A stretch of DNA of 64,000 bases from positions 1,922,001-1,986,000 of the forward strand of contig JAVHJL010000001.1 in NCBI GenBank assembly GCA_036971715.1. The letters run 5' to 3'. The stretch is from Arthrobotrys musiformis. Its lineage: Eukaryota > Ascomycota > Orbiliomycetes > Orbiliales > Orbiliaceae. The position numbers and the translations under genes were made by a program. Positions 46,330-57,741 of this stretch are shown in pieces (the first letter of the stretch is position 1; every line of letters starts with the position of its first letter). The notes beneath the pieces were generated by a model that saw only the letters and a list, made by a program, of their open reading frames with translations, did no database searches and was not told where the DNA came from.

Positions 46330-48179
46330 ATGTCGACCCCGCCAGGGAAACAAGAAAGCAGGGTATCCCCTCGAACATCGCCGAAAGGGTCACCGCCTCT
46401 CGCTGGCCCATCGGCGGCAGGGGGTGAGGAACAGCATTATGTCGTCGCTGATACGGCTGATTCGAGCACCGAGGATGACTTTTGGGATTCTGATAATGGG
46501 AGGTGTGTATTATTTTTTCCCCTTTCGAACTACTGCGGCCTTGTCTCTGCGATGGAAGGTTTAGACTTTTTATTTGGAAAGCCCCCCCGGTCGCTTGATG
46601 ATATGACATGGCATGCATTATACTTTTTTGCCCGAGTCGGGAAATGGCGAGTATAACTATCGGCTGGGGGGCACGGTTTGACAACAATACAATTGAAACT
46701 TTTTTGGGGGGACCTTTTTGTGCTAATTTTTTCGTGATGTCCCGACTTAGTTTGATGACCGATACGACCTCATTGAGGGAGCAGATATATGCACAGATGT
46801 AAGCGCCTTTTTTTTCGGTGGTCGCATTGTCGGGTTTTTTATCGCATTGATTTCAAGATTCTTGCAAGGGGTTGGGTTTGGGGTGTTTGCGAAACTTTGG
46901 TCGGCTAACCATCATGATGCAGCGTTGAGAATGGGAGAAGATACAATGTGAGTACTCTGACAACGTCGATATTAATATCAGAACCATATATTAAATTTAC
47001 GCTGGAGGAAGCGATGACATGCTAATATGTTTTTGAAATTGACTAGGCAAACTCCGCGGGGATGTCGGACTACCAGTTCCCTGTCGACGGTATGATACTA
47101 CCCCGATGCTCGAGGACTTATACCGAACAGTACGGATTGAGGTCTAACGGTTAGTTGGGATATAGAGATGGAACAAGATCGATTGGATTTGATGCACCAC
47201 ATCTTCAAGCTTTTGCTCCATGGTACAGTGCCCTATTCTGTCTTCTATTGCCTATTTAGGAATTTGAGCAAGAAAGGATAGAGCTGACTGGTGTTACACA
47301 AATAGGAGACCTGTATATTTCGCCGATCGGTTCCAACCCACAGCGCATTCTCGATATCGGCACAGGCACAGGCATCTGGGCTATCGAAATTGCCGAGTTA
47401 GTACTCCTTTACGGTACCCAATGCAGGGAAATAGTCTAATAGGTTGAAAAACAGCCGCTTCCCCTCCGCATCAGTAGTGGGCACCGACCTGGCGCCCATT
47501 CAACCGACCTGGGTCCCTCCAAATCTCGAATTCCAAATTGACGACTGCGAAGGCGACTGGACATTCCCCAAGGATTCTTTCGACTTCATCCATATCCGCT
47601 ACCTCCGTGCAGCGATCTCGGATTGGCCTCGTCTATACCAGCAAGCCTACCACGCGCTCCGTCCAGGAGGATACTTCGAATTCCAGGATCCCGATCTAGT
47701 CTTCCTTACCGATGACGGATCGATGCCAGAGGATGCAGCTTTGCGTCAGTACATAAACTACTTCCACGCCGCATGCGAAAAGAACGGCAAACACACCCGC
47801 GGACAACCGCAATCTGTAAAAACCGAGTTACAAAAGCTAGGATTCACTGATATCGTCGAAGAAGTCCGAAAATGTCCGCAAAACCCCTGGCCAAGAAAGG
47901 ATGACCATTTAAAGGCGCTGGGGAGGTATAGTTTGTTGAACCTTTTGGATGGGCTCGAGGGGTTTGCCATGAAGCTGTTTACGGGGATTTTGGGGTGGAA
48001 GAAAGAGGAGGTTGATGTTTTTGTGGCCAAGTTGAAGCAGGAGAGTTGTAATAAGAATTACCACATGTACTTCAACTAGTAAGTTCCCTTTTCCTTCCTC
48101 TTTTTTTTGGATGCAGTAACTAACGGTGTCTAGCTACTATGTTTCTGGACGGAAGCCGTTCGAGGACGAAGATTTATAA
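46330..48179 (+). CDS. LaeA-like SAM-dependent methyltransferase
   Basis: Eight exons: 46330-46502, 46751-46798, 46923-46947, 47047-47089, 47166-47222, 47306-47396, 47455-48078 and 48134-48179. All phases close, giving 368 aa. After a Ser/Pro-rich, acidic N-terminus ending SSTEDDFWDSDNG, the protein has the family sequence TSLREQIYAQIVENGRRY, QDRLDLMHHIFKLLLHG, the SAM motif RILDIGTGTGIWAIEIADRF (about 127-146), VVGTDLAPIQP, FDFIHIRYLRAAISDWP and ALRPGGYFEFQD. This is the LaeA/TAM-type methyltransferase family, which in ascomycetes includes the global regulator of secondary metabolism but also many paralogues of unknown substrate. The DxDxxPxxP-like segment is present (TDLAPIQPTWVPP). The first intron is long (248 nt). 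Another in-frame ATG lies at 46252. True LaeA orthology cannot be decided. Confidence 0.9.
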
Positions 48180-49990
48180 ACCTCCTCGATTCTTGTGTCC
48201 TCCAATATTTTGAATTATCTCCTGAGCAAGACCCTGGTGCTAATAACTAGCAGCCAGGATTCGATATTCCTAAGAACCGCATTTTCACCAAAGCAACTTC
48301 TCGCCTTCTTTGTTAGAATTTTGAGTGCATTGGGATAAGGGACACTTGGTACATTATTATTGTTTATTATCATGGAGGAATTCACAACAGCACTTCATTG
48401 CCTGCCCCGCCCTGTCCTTTTTAGCGTATCTATATCATAGATAACAGTCCTTTCCCCGCTATATCACTTTCCTACTACACAGTGCAAACGCTCATTGTTC
48501 CATTTGCATCATTTCTACTACTTTTGTTTTCCTTCATTTACTCTTTTTATTTATCGAGCGGGAGCGTCTGTTGTCGGCGCTAATGGATCACTTCTTCTTC
48601 TGCTTTCGAAATTTCTCACCTCTTCTCGCTATGACGTTGGTTTATTGTCAGGCTTTGCGTATGATGGTTGTATCAGCCCGGTTTCCAGACCGAGCCGGGC
48701 CCGGGCCAATTACAAAACGGAATACATTAGCTCACACCACTACTTTGCATCTTTAAATTATACATCTTTTCGCTCGGGGTCAACTGTTTTCAGTCTAGTG
48801 CCGATTTTGTGTTATATTCATCATCGTTTTGATCACCGGCGAGAACGTATCTATTTTTTTGATTCTGGTCGACTTTCTATACTAGCGCACCCAGTTTACG
48901 AGATAAACATTAATCCCGTCATTCCCTATCAATATTTCTATACCTAACAAAATGTGCGAATCGTAAGACTCGATAAGCTAAGGTCGGATTACACTAGGGT
49001 CTTATAATATATACATAACTAGGCAACTTAGAATTCGTAAGGAGGAATATTAATTACGTTATGGAAGGCTCCGTAGGGACCGAAAATTCCGGGACTAGGG
49101 ATAGACGTGCCTTCAGCACTTCAAAGGGGCATATATACATCATATAGATGCCTGGCACACCCCCTAGGGCCCTATCTCAAGATTGACAACTACCTGTCAA
49201 CTGACCCAAGTAGATATCAGTAGTTCATCCATTCCATTCATTTTGAGGACCGTGTGCAAACTCTTAGTTATTAAATTAGGTTTGGTTTCAGTTAGGCTTC
49301 GCCTCGCTAAAACTTTTAACATCTTTAAAGGCGGCCTAGGAGGACTTTAGAACATGGGAGAGTGTTCAAAACCCCGCTAATCTCCAGAGCTTAGCTTAAA
49401 TACATCTACCCCACAACTAGCTCAACGTAATCATGATTGGATCTAGAGTCCAATCGATTAACCTTCTCCTGTACATAACTCTGGTTAAACTGAGAAGGGT
49501 GTGGGGTAGTGATACTTTGCGGATCTCCCGGCTTTGCGTAGTCAGTGAGAAGTATTCAAAGGCCGCTTTGTCAACTCAGTTGATCGGATTCACTTATCAG
49601 ACTTGGGGACCTAGGGTCCGCCGATCTAGATATATATGTATATATACATTCATATCCTTGTGGCACTGCACTGATTAGACTAATTTCGCCCCCATATTCG
49701 CTACATGAATTGCTTGTCTCGAGACAAGTGTATCACATTATTGCCAATATGGAAAAAATGCTTAAAGTGCAGTTAGATCCACGGGAGCGGCAGGCTCGTG
49801 AGGTCTAAAGTTTTTACCAGACGCCGAGTTAGGCCATAGGTTATAGCTCAATAAGTTACGTTACGGAGATACTCAAACCTGCAAACTATCTACCGAAGCA
49901 CTTGTTGAGATCTTTGTTAAATATGGTTTGTCGTCTCAGCACCCGTCTTCTTAGTAGACTAGTTTGTCGTGTATCTACCTAGTCGATTGA

Positions 49991-50024
49991 GTCTTGGGTT
50001 GCAAACGCGGTCCACACCTACTCG
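49991..50024 (+). repeat. dispersed repeat, copy 1 (second copy at 56828)
   Basis: GTCTTGGG, then CGCGGTCCACACCT and CTCG, are shared with 56828-56862 over about 34 positions with a few differences. Both copies lie in the gene-poor compartment. Confidence 0.65.
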
Positions 50025-50570
50025 ATATGTGCGTATTATATACTTACTTATCTAGATATATATTAGGTTTATTCCGCTCCGCGATCAACGGAGGAGGCTT
50101 TATAGCTGTAAGCTTGAAGTTAGCTACTATAAGACCATATTGGATTATCATGATCATATATATGACAGTGTGCTACTTTTCAAGGCTCCGAGGTACATGC
50201 CGGCGCCCACAGCAGAGTTCTCATCGGCGAAAGTGGGTATCTAGAACCCCAGGTATATTATTTGTATTAGAGTAGCCCGTAGTAAGGCCTTAAGGGTTTT
50301 GTACTTTGAAAAAAAAAGAAGTTTCCGAGCCGCGGGTATCAAGATTGGTTTTTACAAGACAAATTAGGATCCGAGATGATTTCTAGATTTGCCATAACCA
50401 AGTTTCTCCAAATCGATCTATCGAATTTAAGAACATATCGACTTTGGTGAAACGAAACAGCTGTAGTTTCAACGCGGGCTCGACGATCTGGACATCTGAG
50501 GCAGGGGTACCGGAATCAACGCTCCGTTCGTTCTTTCCGTGTCACTTTTAATCGAACCCAGTCGGCGTCA

Positions 50571-50594
50571 GTCGCAGTCGCAGTCGCAGTCGCA
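50571..50594 (+). repeat. GTCGCA tandem repeat
   Basis: Four perfect units of GTCGCA preceded by a degenerate GTCGGC/GTCA unit. No gene overlaps it. Confidence 0.9.
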
Positions 50595-51850
50595 ACCTGC
50601 AGGGCCGGTTTAATTGTCAGAGGTCCCTCATTCTTGGCATAGAAATATATGTATACCGTATGACAGAATCGACGGCGTAGCGGTCATGATGTACATGTAT
50701 TGTTGATAAAGCTAGCTAGCATCTTGTATGAAAGTTGATGCATCGATGCAGAGGGTGGTGCTGCGCAGGAGACAACATCGATGTTACATCACCCTTTTTC
50801 TCTCTGCCATCTATTAATTCCCTCGACCATCTCTACGATCGCTTGCTAGTATTATTCATATCCGGGTAAGTCTATAGACCTATCATCGTACAGAATTTCA
50901 CATGGCCGGACCGTAACTATTTAATCGGCTTTTCCGATAAAATAAATCTCCTCCTGTTTTCCTTCTTTAAATTCAACCACACCCAATACATCCAACCATG
51001 AATCAAACCGGGACCATCATTACAGTATCAATCTTATCATTGAAACAACAAAACATTAGCTTCAAAATAAGTTCTCCCTTTCCTCTACCAGCTTTTAGCT
51101 CCTCGAAAGCTTGTGCGCCACAGTCAGTGTCTCACCTGAACCCATCACAGCACGCATACTGTAGCTAATCAATTTATCTTTTTTTACAAGCCCAAACGCC
51201 CATAAGTTATCAAGAACCAAATCAAGGTGAACTATCGCCGTTTCTTTTATAACCTTTGACTGTACATAGTAAGCATGACTTTGTAGGCTCATGTCATCCA
51301 GGGGTCGAGAAATTTCGAAACCCAGGACGAATTGCTAAATTAACGGCATCGGAGTTCAATAGGTCCTAGAGACTTGCTGTATTATCTCCGGTGAACCCAT
51401 TTACACAGAGAGATCGTGACACCACTGCTATTGCTCGATATCTAGCGAATTCAAATGACTACGCCGACACACTTTTTTGTGTGGCTGGCAACGAGACCAT
51501 GGTACCGGCCGACACTCATGTATCTCTTTTTCCTACGTGCACATACTGCACCCTATCTAGGCCTATATTTCCTTCTGCACCGGGGCCCGTCACGCGTTAA
51601 CTCCCACACCAGCCTCCCCAAATCTCGCAAAAAACGATATAATTTATTGTATGGCATGGCATACGGCCATGCTTACCGCTACCTCGATGCATCGAAGTTT
51701 TCTTATCATTAAGAATCTTTCATAAGCGTTGAGCGCTGTTGCGTATCTCAACCGGCCGAGGCCCTACTTCAACCCTTTTGGTATTGCCAAGAGTTTGCTC
51801 CAGGCCAACCAGGCCTGAGGAGACCGAATATTGCTAGCGAAGGCCTGATT

Positions 51851-51993
51851 GTCTGGAAGGGAGTCACCTCATATCTCCCCCCAGACTAGATATCTCCCAA
51901 GCCTCATACTTCACATTTAAGTTGGCCTCCTACGTTGGGGCAGTCTGGGGTCACTCCCTGCGTGCAACACAGCGTACAGGAGTGACTCCAGAC
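51851..51993. repeat. inverted copies of a dispersed motif (AGTCTGGGGTCACTCC)
   Basis: A copy at 51942-51958 (AGTCTGGGGTCACTCCC) faces an inverted copy at 51977-51993 (GGAGTGACTCCAGAC), with a 20-bp loop. A similar inverted pair lies at 51851-51888 (TCTGGAAGGGAGTCACC against CCCCCCAGACT). Further copies occur at 55081, 55108, 55879 and 57141. The arrangement suggests a small inverted-repeat element. Confidence 0.6.
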
Positions 51994-53570
51994 GAGCGTC
52001 GAGGCCAAGGCAGAGGAGAAGTGACCCCCACACGACCAAAAAATGGATGGACCCCTTGCGCTAGAAGCCTAAATTCCTTTATGCGATCCTAATTTCCTAA
52101 ATCCTCGAAGTTGTGTTGTAAAGTTTTCTTGCACGTTTTATTGTTGGCCGGTAGTCGGCGTTGTCTCGGCCAGACACCAGCTTTGTACTTTTTCGTTGGC
52201 TGGTTGTTGGCCGGTGGCAGGCCGGGTGGCTGACCGTGGTCGGAGTACCCCCTCTTCGTTCTAACACGTCCGAGTCCACAAACCTTCAATATGGGATCGG
52301 TGTCCGCAGAGGAAATCGAAGGCTACACACGACGAAAGTGTCCTGACTCCACAGAGCTATTGATTGGAGCTCTAGATCCGGTCATTCCGACAAAAACACA
52401 TTCCCCGCGGCCTTCTCGATTCGATCGGTATATCGAAATGTCATAAACGGGACACGGATCAGGAATCACGGCATCATCAGGAAAGCATATGATGAAACAA
52501 AACAATGTTACGTTCAACGTTTCGGGGGCCCCACGGCGGGGGCGGGGCACATAAACTCATCGAGCAAATCCCACTCTCCTTTACCGCTTGGTGGGCCCAC
52601 GACAAACTTCGAGATTGGTGATTTGGGTTTAGGCTGGGGCTGGTGCCGAAGAGATACCAGAAATGGGTCATTCTTTTTGTCCGCAACCAGGCCTGCTAAT
52701 ACGGGGTTATGAAGGTCCAATGGGTTTATGCGGCTCGCACGGTTAGGTCGTCTTTTTCACCGCCTGCCGCTCGGAATATCGACAATCGGCCGGGCACTCT
52801 ATAGCTAGGGCTTGTAGCAACGCCGCTGGTCTGGAACAATGCTGCTCGAAGTCCGGCCGCTGGGATCGGCTAGCCAAAATTTCGGGTTGATATGCAACAT
52901 GCTGGTCGAGGAAGCCAAAGAACAACCGTGGTTTCTCCGTACCTTGAGCCCAAACCACGCCGCGGATGTTCAAACGACGAGGAACATAATGAGGCCCGCT
53001 GGTTCGCGGACTAGGCCTGTTGCTCCGCGGACTGGGCCCTCGAACACCGGAGTCTCCCTTTTAAAGCCTCTCACAATCAACTTGATCAGGAACCCAAAGT
53101 TTTCTTGACAAAACAAGTTTCAAACCCATAGTTTATATCGTAGGGGAAATCGAGTGTTTTCTGGAACGGTAAATTCACCTTGGGGTCGGCTTTTGAAGGA
53201 ATTAAGACGCCTTAAATGCTTTATAAAACGTCTCAAATTTTAAAAACAGTCGAAAAAACGCATCAAACCCTACAGTTCTAAATAAATTGAGTGAAGAGCT
53301 AGCATTTTTCGTGTTGTGGCGTGGCCTCGAGACTACCTAGTAGTTGTGGCGGTATTCAGGCTGGAATCCTAAAATTGCGTGTTGATTCCGCTGTTACCCT
53401 CTGTCCAGTCCAATCGACAGATACTTTGGCTTCATAAGATCATACCACAAACCTGAGGCCATCGAGTTGGAGTGTATCCGGTTATTGTCTCCCATCGTAC
53501 TTTGTTATGCCGTTACTGTCGTTTCCCCCCTGATCGGCTGCGGTTTCGAGAGCCTAATATAATGCCTGCA

Positions 53571-54681
53571 ATGGCGTCTAAAGATCATGACGATGGTTCG
53601 TGGGACTCCGCAATCCCGAATTTTCTGGGTATGAAATAGTGCCATAACCCGATTTCAGATAGCCCTGCTGTGATCAGGAGTGATCAGGAGGACTCTTGTA
53701 TCGCAGAAGTGCAGTAGGGCTTGAACCATGATCAACTTCGACTGCTAACCCTGACGGGCTCCATATCTAGATGCCGACTTAATCGGTTCCCCGTTTCTAC
53801 GTTATACTCACCTAGGTTTTTCCCCGCCTCCCACCTCCCACCCAAACCCTCTATATTATGCGATATTTATTGCATTATATATATTAGGCGCCTGTCAGTT
53901 TCTGGACATCGCTGCAAGCTCCTCGTCTCCTAGGTCTGAGTACGAGACAAACTCCTTCGAGAACTCCGAATTTCGATCATATTTTGGAATACCTGCTCCC
54001 CAAGATAACCTGTGTCCTATTGCCGAGAACGCTCGAATCGCCTCCCTTGTTTCCAATACATCAGAACCTCCAGAAAATACCAGCGACACCCCGCAGTTCT
54101 CACACCGAAAGAATAGGCGCAACATTTTGAAGAACTACCATTGTCCTGAATGCGAGATGGGGTTCTCAAGCCTTCGGTCTTTGGGTGATCATCTTAGGAA
54201 TGCACATAAAATGAAAGGATTCAAATGTGATTATTGCGACAAAAGAGTCACAAGATACGATAATCTCGAAAGCCACAGGCGAATTTGTTCACCGCCCAGT
54301 AATCTTTCTATTAGCCCTCCCAAAAGAAAGGGCCCGAGGGATGCCGTTCGCAGTATAAATTTGCAGCCTGAATCATTGCGGCCGCTCCCAATACCCACTT
54401 CGCAAAATACGGAGACGGAAAATGCATCGTCTGTAACGCCGGGAAGGGGGGGACAACCTACGCGCCGGATATCACCACAACCACAACGTACGACACTGTC
54501 CAACCAAGGTAGCCATTTTGACCAAAGTCTCGATGAAAGCGCTAGGAGCGCTCCGTCCGGTCTAGTCGGTGAAGTTCAAGGTCTCAAAGCCGAGTTAGCT
54601 ATCGTCAAGGGCCAACTTAAGGATGCCATGCTGGAGGCTTCCCATTGGAAAAAGCAGTACTTCATGGTGTGCAAGGAATAG
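53571..54681 (+). CDS. zinc-finger protein with C-terminal coiled coil (paralogue 1)
   Basis: Model: exon 1 53571-53628, intron 53629-53770 (CTAAC branch site), exon 2 53771-53815, likely intron 53816-53887 and exon 3 53888-54681, giving 298 aa. Without the second intron the frame stays open and gives 322 aa; the pyrimidine- and AT-rich content of 53816-53887 favours splicing. An ATG 9 bp earlier (53562) is also in frame. Conserved parts are a C2H2 finger (CPECEMGFSSLRSLGDHLRN, then AH; C-x2-C-x12-H-x4-H) followed by a C2HC finger (CDYCDKRVTRYDNLESHRRI, then C; C-x2-C-x12-H-x3-C), a basic Ser/Pro linker, and a C-terminal helix with GEVQGLKAELAIVKGQLKD ending HWKKQYFMV. DNA or protein binding is likely. 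The paralogue lies at 59631-60470. No named family is recognised. Confidence 0.72.
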
Positions 54682-55080
54682 CATAATCCTGGTGTTACAG
54701 CCCTATGATACATCGTCTATGCGCTCGCTCGAGTTACAATGCATATGCTCTCTCTTTTTTGCCCTCTTTGGGGTTCCCACCAGCTAATCGGGCGGTTTAC
54801 AAAATGCCCTTTCGTCAAGACATATCCTTCCTATCACATCCTTTCTCATACATAATTATAGACATATAGAAAGTTGTCGGAACTGATTCCTGCGGTATTT
54901 TCGCAAAATCTACCTTCCTGTAATTATTTTGCCTTACAGAGGCCATACGCCTTGAACATAGAATATAGATGGCTTTCAGGTGCTAGTTTTAGCGATGTGG
55001 GAACGATGGCAATATAGGTTACGTTACAGATAAGCAGATATACTGGGAGGCAACGGTGCACTGTATAACAACAAGGCCAA

Positions 55081-55129
55081 GTCCCCAGACTAATCCGCTG
55101 AACTCAAAGTCTGGGGGTCACTCCCTGAC
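55081..55129. repeat. dispersed motif copies in inverted arrangement
   Basis: GTCCCCAGACT (55081-55091) faces AGTCTGGGGGTCACTCCCTG (55108-55127). The arm is shared with the element at 51942 and 55879. Confidence 0.6.
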
Positions 55130-55878
55130 TGAATCCAACGATATACTCTCGTACTATATCCCGCCCCCGCATTCTTGTCGGTTGGAACCCCGCATGTGAA
55201 AGTCTCGGGTATCAAGCTTAGGATCTTGGTGGCTTCTCAGTTTTCGCCTAGTCCCATATGGCCATACCCGGATACCACGAATTGAGGTTATCCCCACGCC
55301 AACTTAAGTCGCGCCTGAGAACCTTTACAAGGGTATGCTATGGGTACCGAGGTATGCGTATATCTCTACAGGGCATGCGAAGGTCAGGTTCTTGCAAACT
55401 GTCAGATTCGTAGTACTAGGACTCTTGTCTACTAAGCTACCACTGGTGGATGGCCAGGCTACGGAAACATCTGGAAACATATGGAAACATACGGGGGTAG
55501 ATTTTTCGTGTATTGCATAACGCCTAACTATGCATGGTGCAATGGCCACCAGCCACGCGTCTCCATACTACCACGCGTACTCTTGTATTCGCCGCCAACG
55601 TATATATTCTTAGTGCTAGGTTAATTATCTCGACATTCGCTCCAGACGCAGCACGGGTTCCCACCAGCCAACACGGGTTCCCACTCCAGACCAGTATCGA
55701 CATGCATATGTCCTTACTGAGATATAATCCACAGGTTCAAGAGCCCCCGAATATGTGTCTTGGTGAGCCTTGCTTCCTAAGACCCCTCGTGATAGGGATC
55801 GACTAGCATAAGAGAAATAGAACACTTGCTTTTTCGGAAATGAAGTAAAAGTTTTGCTGACTCACATGGCTTGGTCCT

Positions 55879-55896
55879 AGTCTGGGGGTCACTCCC
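55879..55896 (+). repeat. dispersed motif copy
   Basis: AGTCTGGGGGTCACTCCC matches 55108-55125 exactly. It is flanked by TTGGTCCT/TTGGTCCTT direct repeats. Confidence 0.65.
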
Positions 55897-56369
55897 CGGC
55901 TTGGTCCTTGCTCACGCGTAGGCTGTAACTAGGTTGGTCCGATCGACTAATTACTAGTCTAATGGCTAATGCTCTCGAGCTCTCAAGTCCCTGCTCTGAT
56001 CTACAGCTAGACCAGCCCCTCCGACGAAGGTAGCACAAATCAAAAAGTTCAGTACCCGTACGGAGACATGAGGGCTTTAAGTACCACGCAACTGTTCCTG
56101 CTGCGATTATATATCCCTAGACATATTTCATATATATAAACATAGTGTCTCCGAATTCATAAATACAGTTTAAGGCTACTATACATGTATATACGGGTAT
56201 ATAGACAAGCATGCATACATAAAACGAATCCAAAAGAGTCGTATTTGGCCTGAGCTCTGCTATTTGTATACCTAGCTCTGGATCATGCATGATGCCTGAC
56301 TGAAAAGAAGGTCTCTACTGAACTTCTTTGTCCGCCCGAGCCGCTCCTTTTCCAGCAAAAAAAGCCAGT

Positions 56370-56640
56370 GAGAAATTTCAATTTCTTCTTTAAAAAAATA
56401 ATATATTTTTTAATAGCAAAATGCTGAGCAAATTTACTAACTTGATAGTTTTCTTTTCAAATTTTAACTTGTTATTAGTCATTCCTAAAACGAATTGAAT
56501 ACTCGTCGAATTGACCATTAATTAAATAGATGTTCAAAAGATATAAATGAAAAATATATAAAGATTATGAAGGAGAGTACTTGCTTGTTTATAAAGAAAA
56601 GTATTGATTTTGTTATAATAACAAGAATTCCAGTTTCGAA
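56370..56640. other. very AT-rich patch
   Basis: About 270 bp made almost only of A and T (for example TTTAAAAAAATAATATATTTT), clearly different from the surroundings. The composition resembles fungal mitochondrial DNA or strongly RIP-mutated DNA. No gene is recognisable in it. Confidence 0.5.
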
Positions 56641-56827
56641 CGTTTCAGTCAGATTTGAATGCTGCGCAGCTTGCGGAGCAGCTTCTAGTATCAGAGGCTA
56701 CCGGACAACCCTCTTTTGTGTAACGCACCTAGGTAATTGTGGTATTTTATGCCTGCCAACTGGGAGACTATCCCTCGGGAATACCCTTGGCACTTTCCAA
56801 TCAAATCCAAGACCAGCCCGAAGACTG

Positions 56828-56862
56828 GTCTTGGGCTGAAAGACGCGGTCCACACCTGCTCG
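56828..56862 (+). repeat. dispersed repeat, copy 2 (first copy at 49991)
   Basis: Shares GTCTTGGG and CGCGGTCCACACCT..CTCG with 49991-50024. A GACTGGTCTTGGGC lead, itself partly an inverted repeat of CCCAAGACC-like sequence just upstream, precedes it. Confidence 0.65.
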
Positions 56863-57039
56863 CCCAAATACAGCTGATTCTAAAAACATATTATTGCAGT
56901 CTGTCACTCTATTATTGTACTAATTTATGAAGTATATTGATTCTGGTTGAATCGTCGTTCGATCGTTTGATTCGGTCGGGTTTAAATGTGACGGAAGCCG
57001 GCTTGGAACCATGTCTCGGCACCAAGAACTGGAACCGAC

Positions 57040-57100
57040 GTTACCGCAGTGGTTAGCAAACTGGAGACTCTAAAATCCGTTGCATGCAGGTCAGTGACAC
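57040..57100 (+). repeat. tRNA-like or SINE-like remnant, includes repeat copy 2 (57077-57098)
   Basis: CAGTGGTTAGCAAACTGG at 57047-57064 resembles a tRNA D-arm/A box, and ACTCTAAAATCC resembles the anticodon arm of glutamine or glutamate tRNAs, but no acceptor stem or B box can be closed. The downstream CGTTGCATGCAGGT is shared with 1539-1560. A tRNA-derived short interspersed element is possible. Confidence 0.35.
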
Positions 57101-57140
57101 CCAAACTATCTGAAATCCGGATTTGAGGCTACTAAAATCT

Positions 57141-57161
57141 AGTCTGGAGTTCACTCCTTGC
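57141..57161 (+). repeat. diverged dispersed motif copy
   Basis: AGTCTGGAGTTCACTCCTTG differs from the consensus (AGTCTGGGGGTCACTCCCTG) at three transition positions (G to A, G to T-like, C to T). Confidence 0.5.
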
Positions 57162-57718
57162 AACGGGAGCCCGCGGTGGGACAAAATAAACAGAATTTAC
57201 TAGTTCCAAGCAGTACTCGTCCTCGAAACATCAAGGGTGTACTTGATCTAAGGCAGTCAGCCGTGAGAGCCTAATTTCCTTAGAATCCTATATTCCTTAG
57301 GGTTGGCGTATTGGTCCGGATATGGTTCGGACAAACTTCAAAGTAATGTTGTTGAATAAGATTGAATAAAATGCAATATATGAAATGAAATGGAATGGAA
57401 TAGACTAGAATACAAACAATCGAGAAACGACTCTTCCTTTTGTATGTAAGCTCTATATACCCTGGCGTTAGTCTGTGCCCGGGCCTAGTCTGGCAGGGTG
57501 TGCAACGCATTCTCGTGAAACTCGAGCCTAAAGTTTTCAGCCCACGGCTTTAAAATTCTCCTCCGTCTCCTCCTCATCCTCCTTCTTCCTTACCACCTTT
57601 TGATAGCGAATGCGCTGCACATATTCTCGTTCTATTGATTTATAATAACCTCAGCGTTACGAACGCCATCGTCGTCGGGAATTCATGGTTTCCATAAACA
57701 GCCTTCCAGGGCCTTAGG

Positions 57719-57741
57719 TTATCTCGTAAACCAGATGCTAC
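57719..57741 (+). repeat. dispersed repeat, copy 2 (first copy at 38428)
   Basis: TTATCTCGTAAACCA is shared with the copy at 38427; the following ATG-TAC part differs by transitions only. Confidence 0.5.

Larger units (their letters stand above)
48180..53570. other. gene-poor, repeat-containing stretch of 5.4 kb
   Basis: No supported gene. It contains a 34-bp dispersed repeat copy (49991-50024), a GTCGCA tandem repeat (50571-50594), and the first copies of the AGTCTGGGGTCACTCC motif (51851-51993). Between 52100 and 53050 the DNA is GC-richer with several overlapping short frames on both strands, possibly the remnant of an old element. The last about 100 bp should form the 5' flank of zinc-finger gene 1. 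Confidence 0.45.

Noticed and set aside
43221..48179. Secondary-metabolite gene cluster
   Set aside because: There is no polyketide synthase, peptide synthetase, terpene cyclase or P450 in the window, so two methyltransferases alone do not support the call.
52089..53108. Gene in the GC-richer segment
   Set aside because: Several 60-90 codon frames overlap on both strands without a family signature, splice consistency or conserved motif.
57040..57112. Functional tRNA gene
   Set aside because: The D-arm-like part is good, but no acceptor stem or standard B box (GGTTCGANNCC) could be closed.
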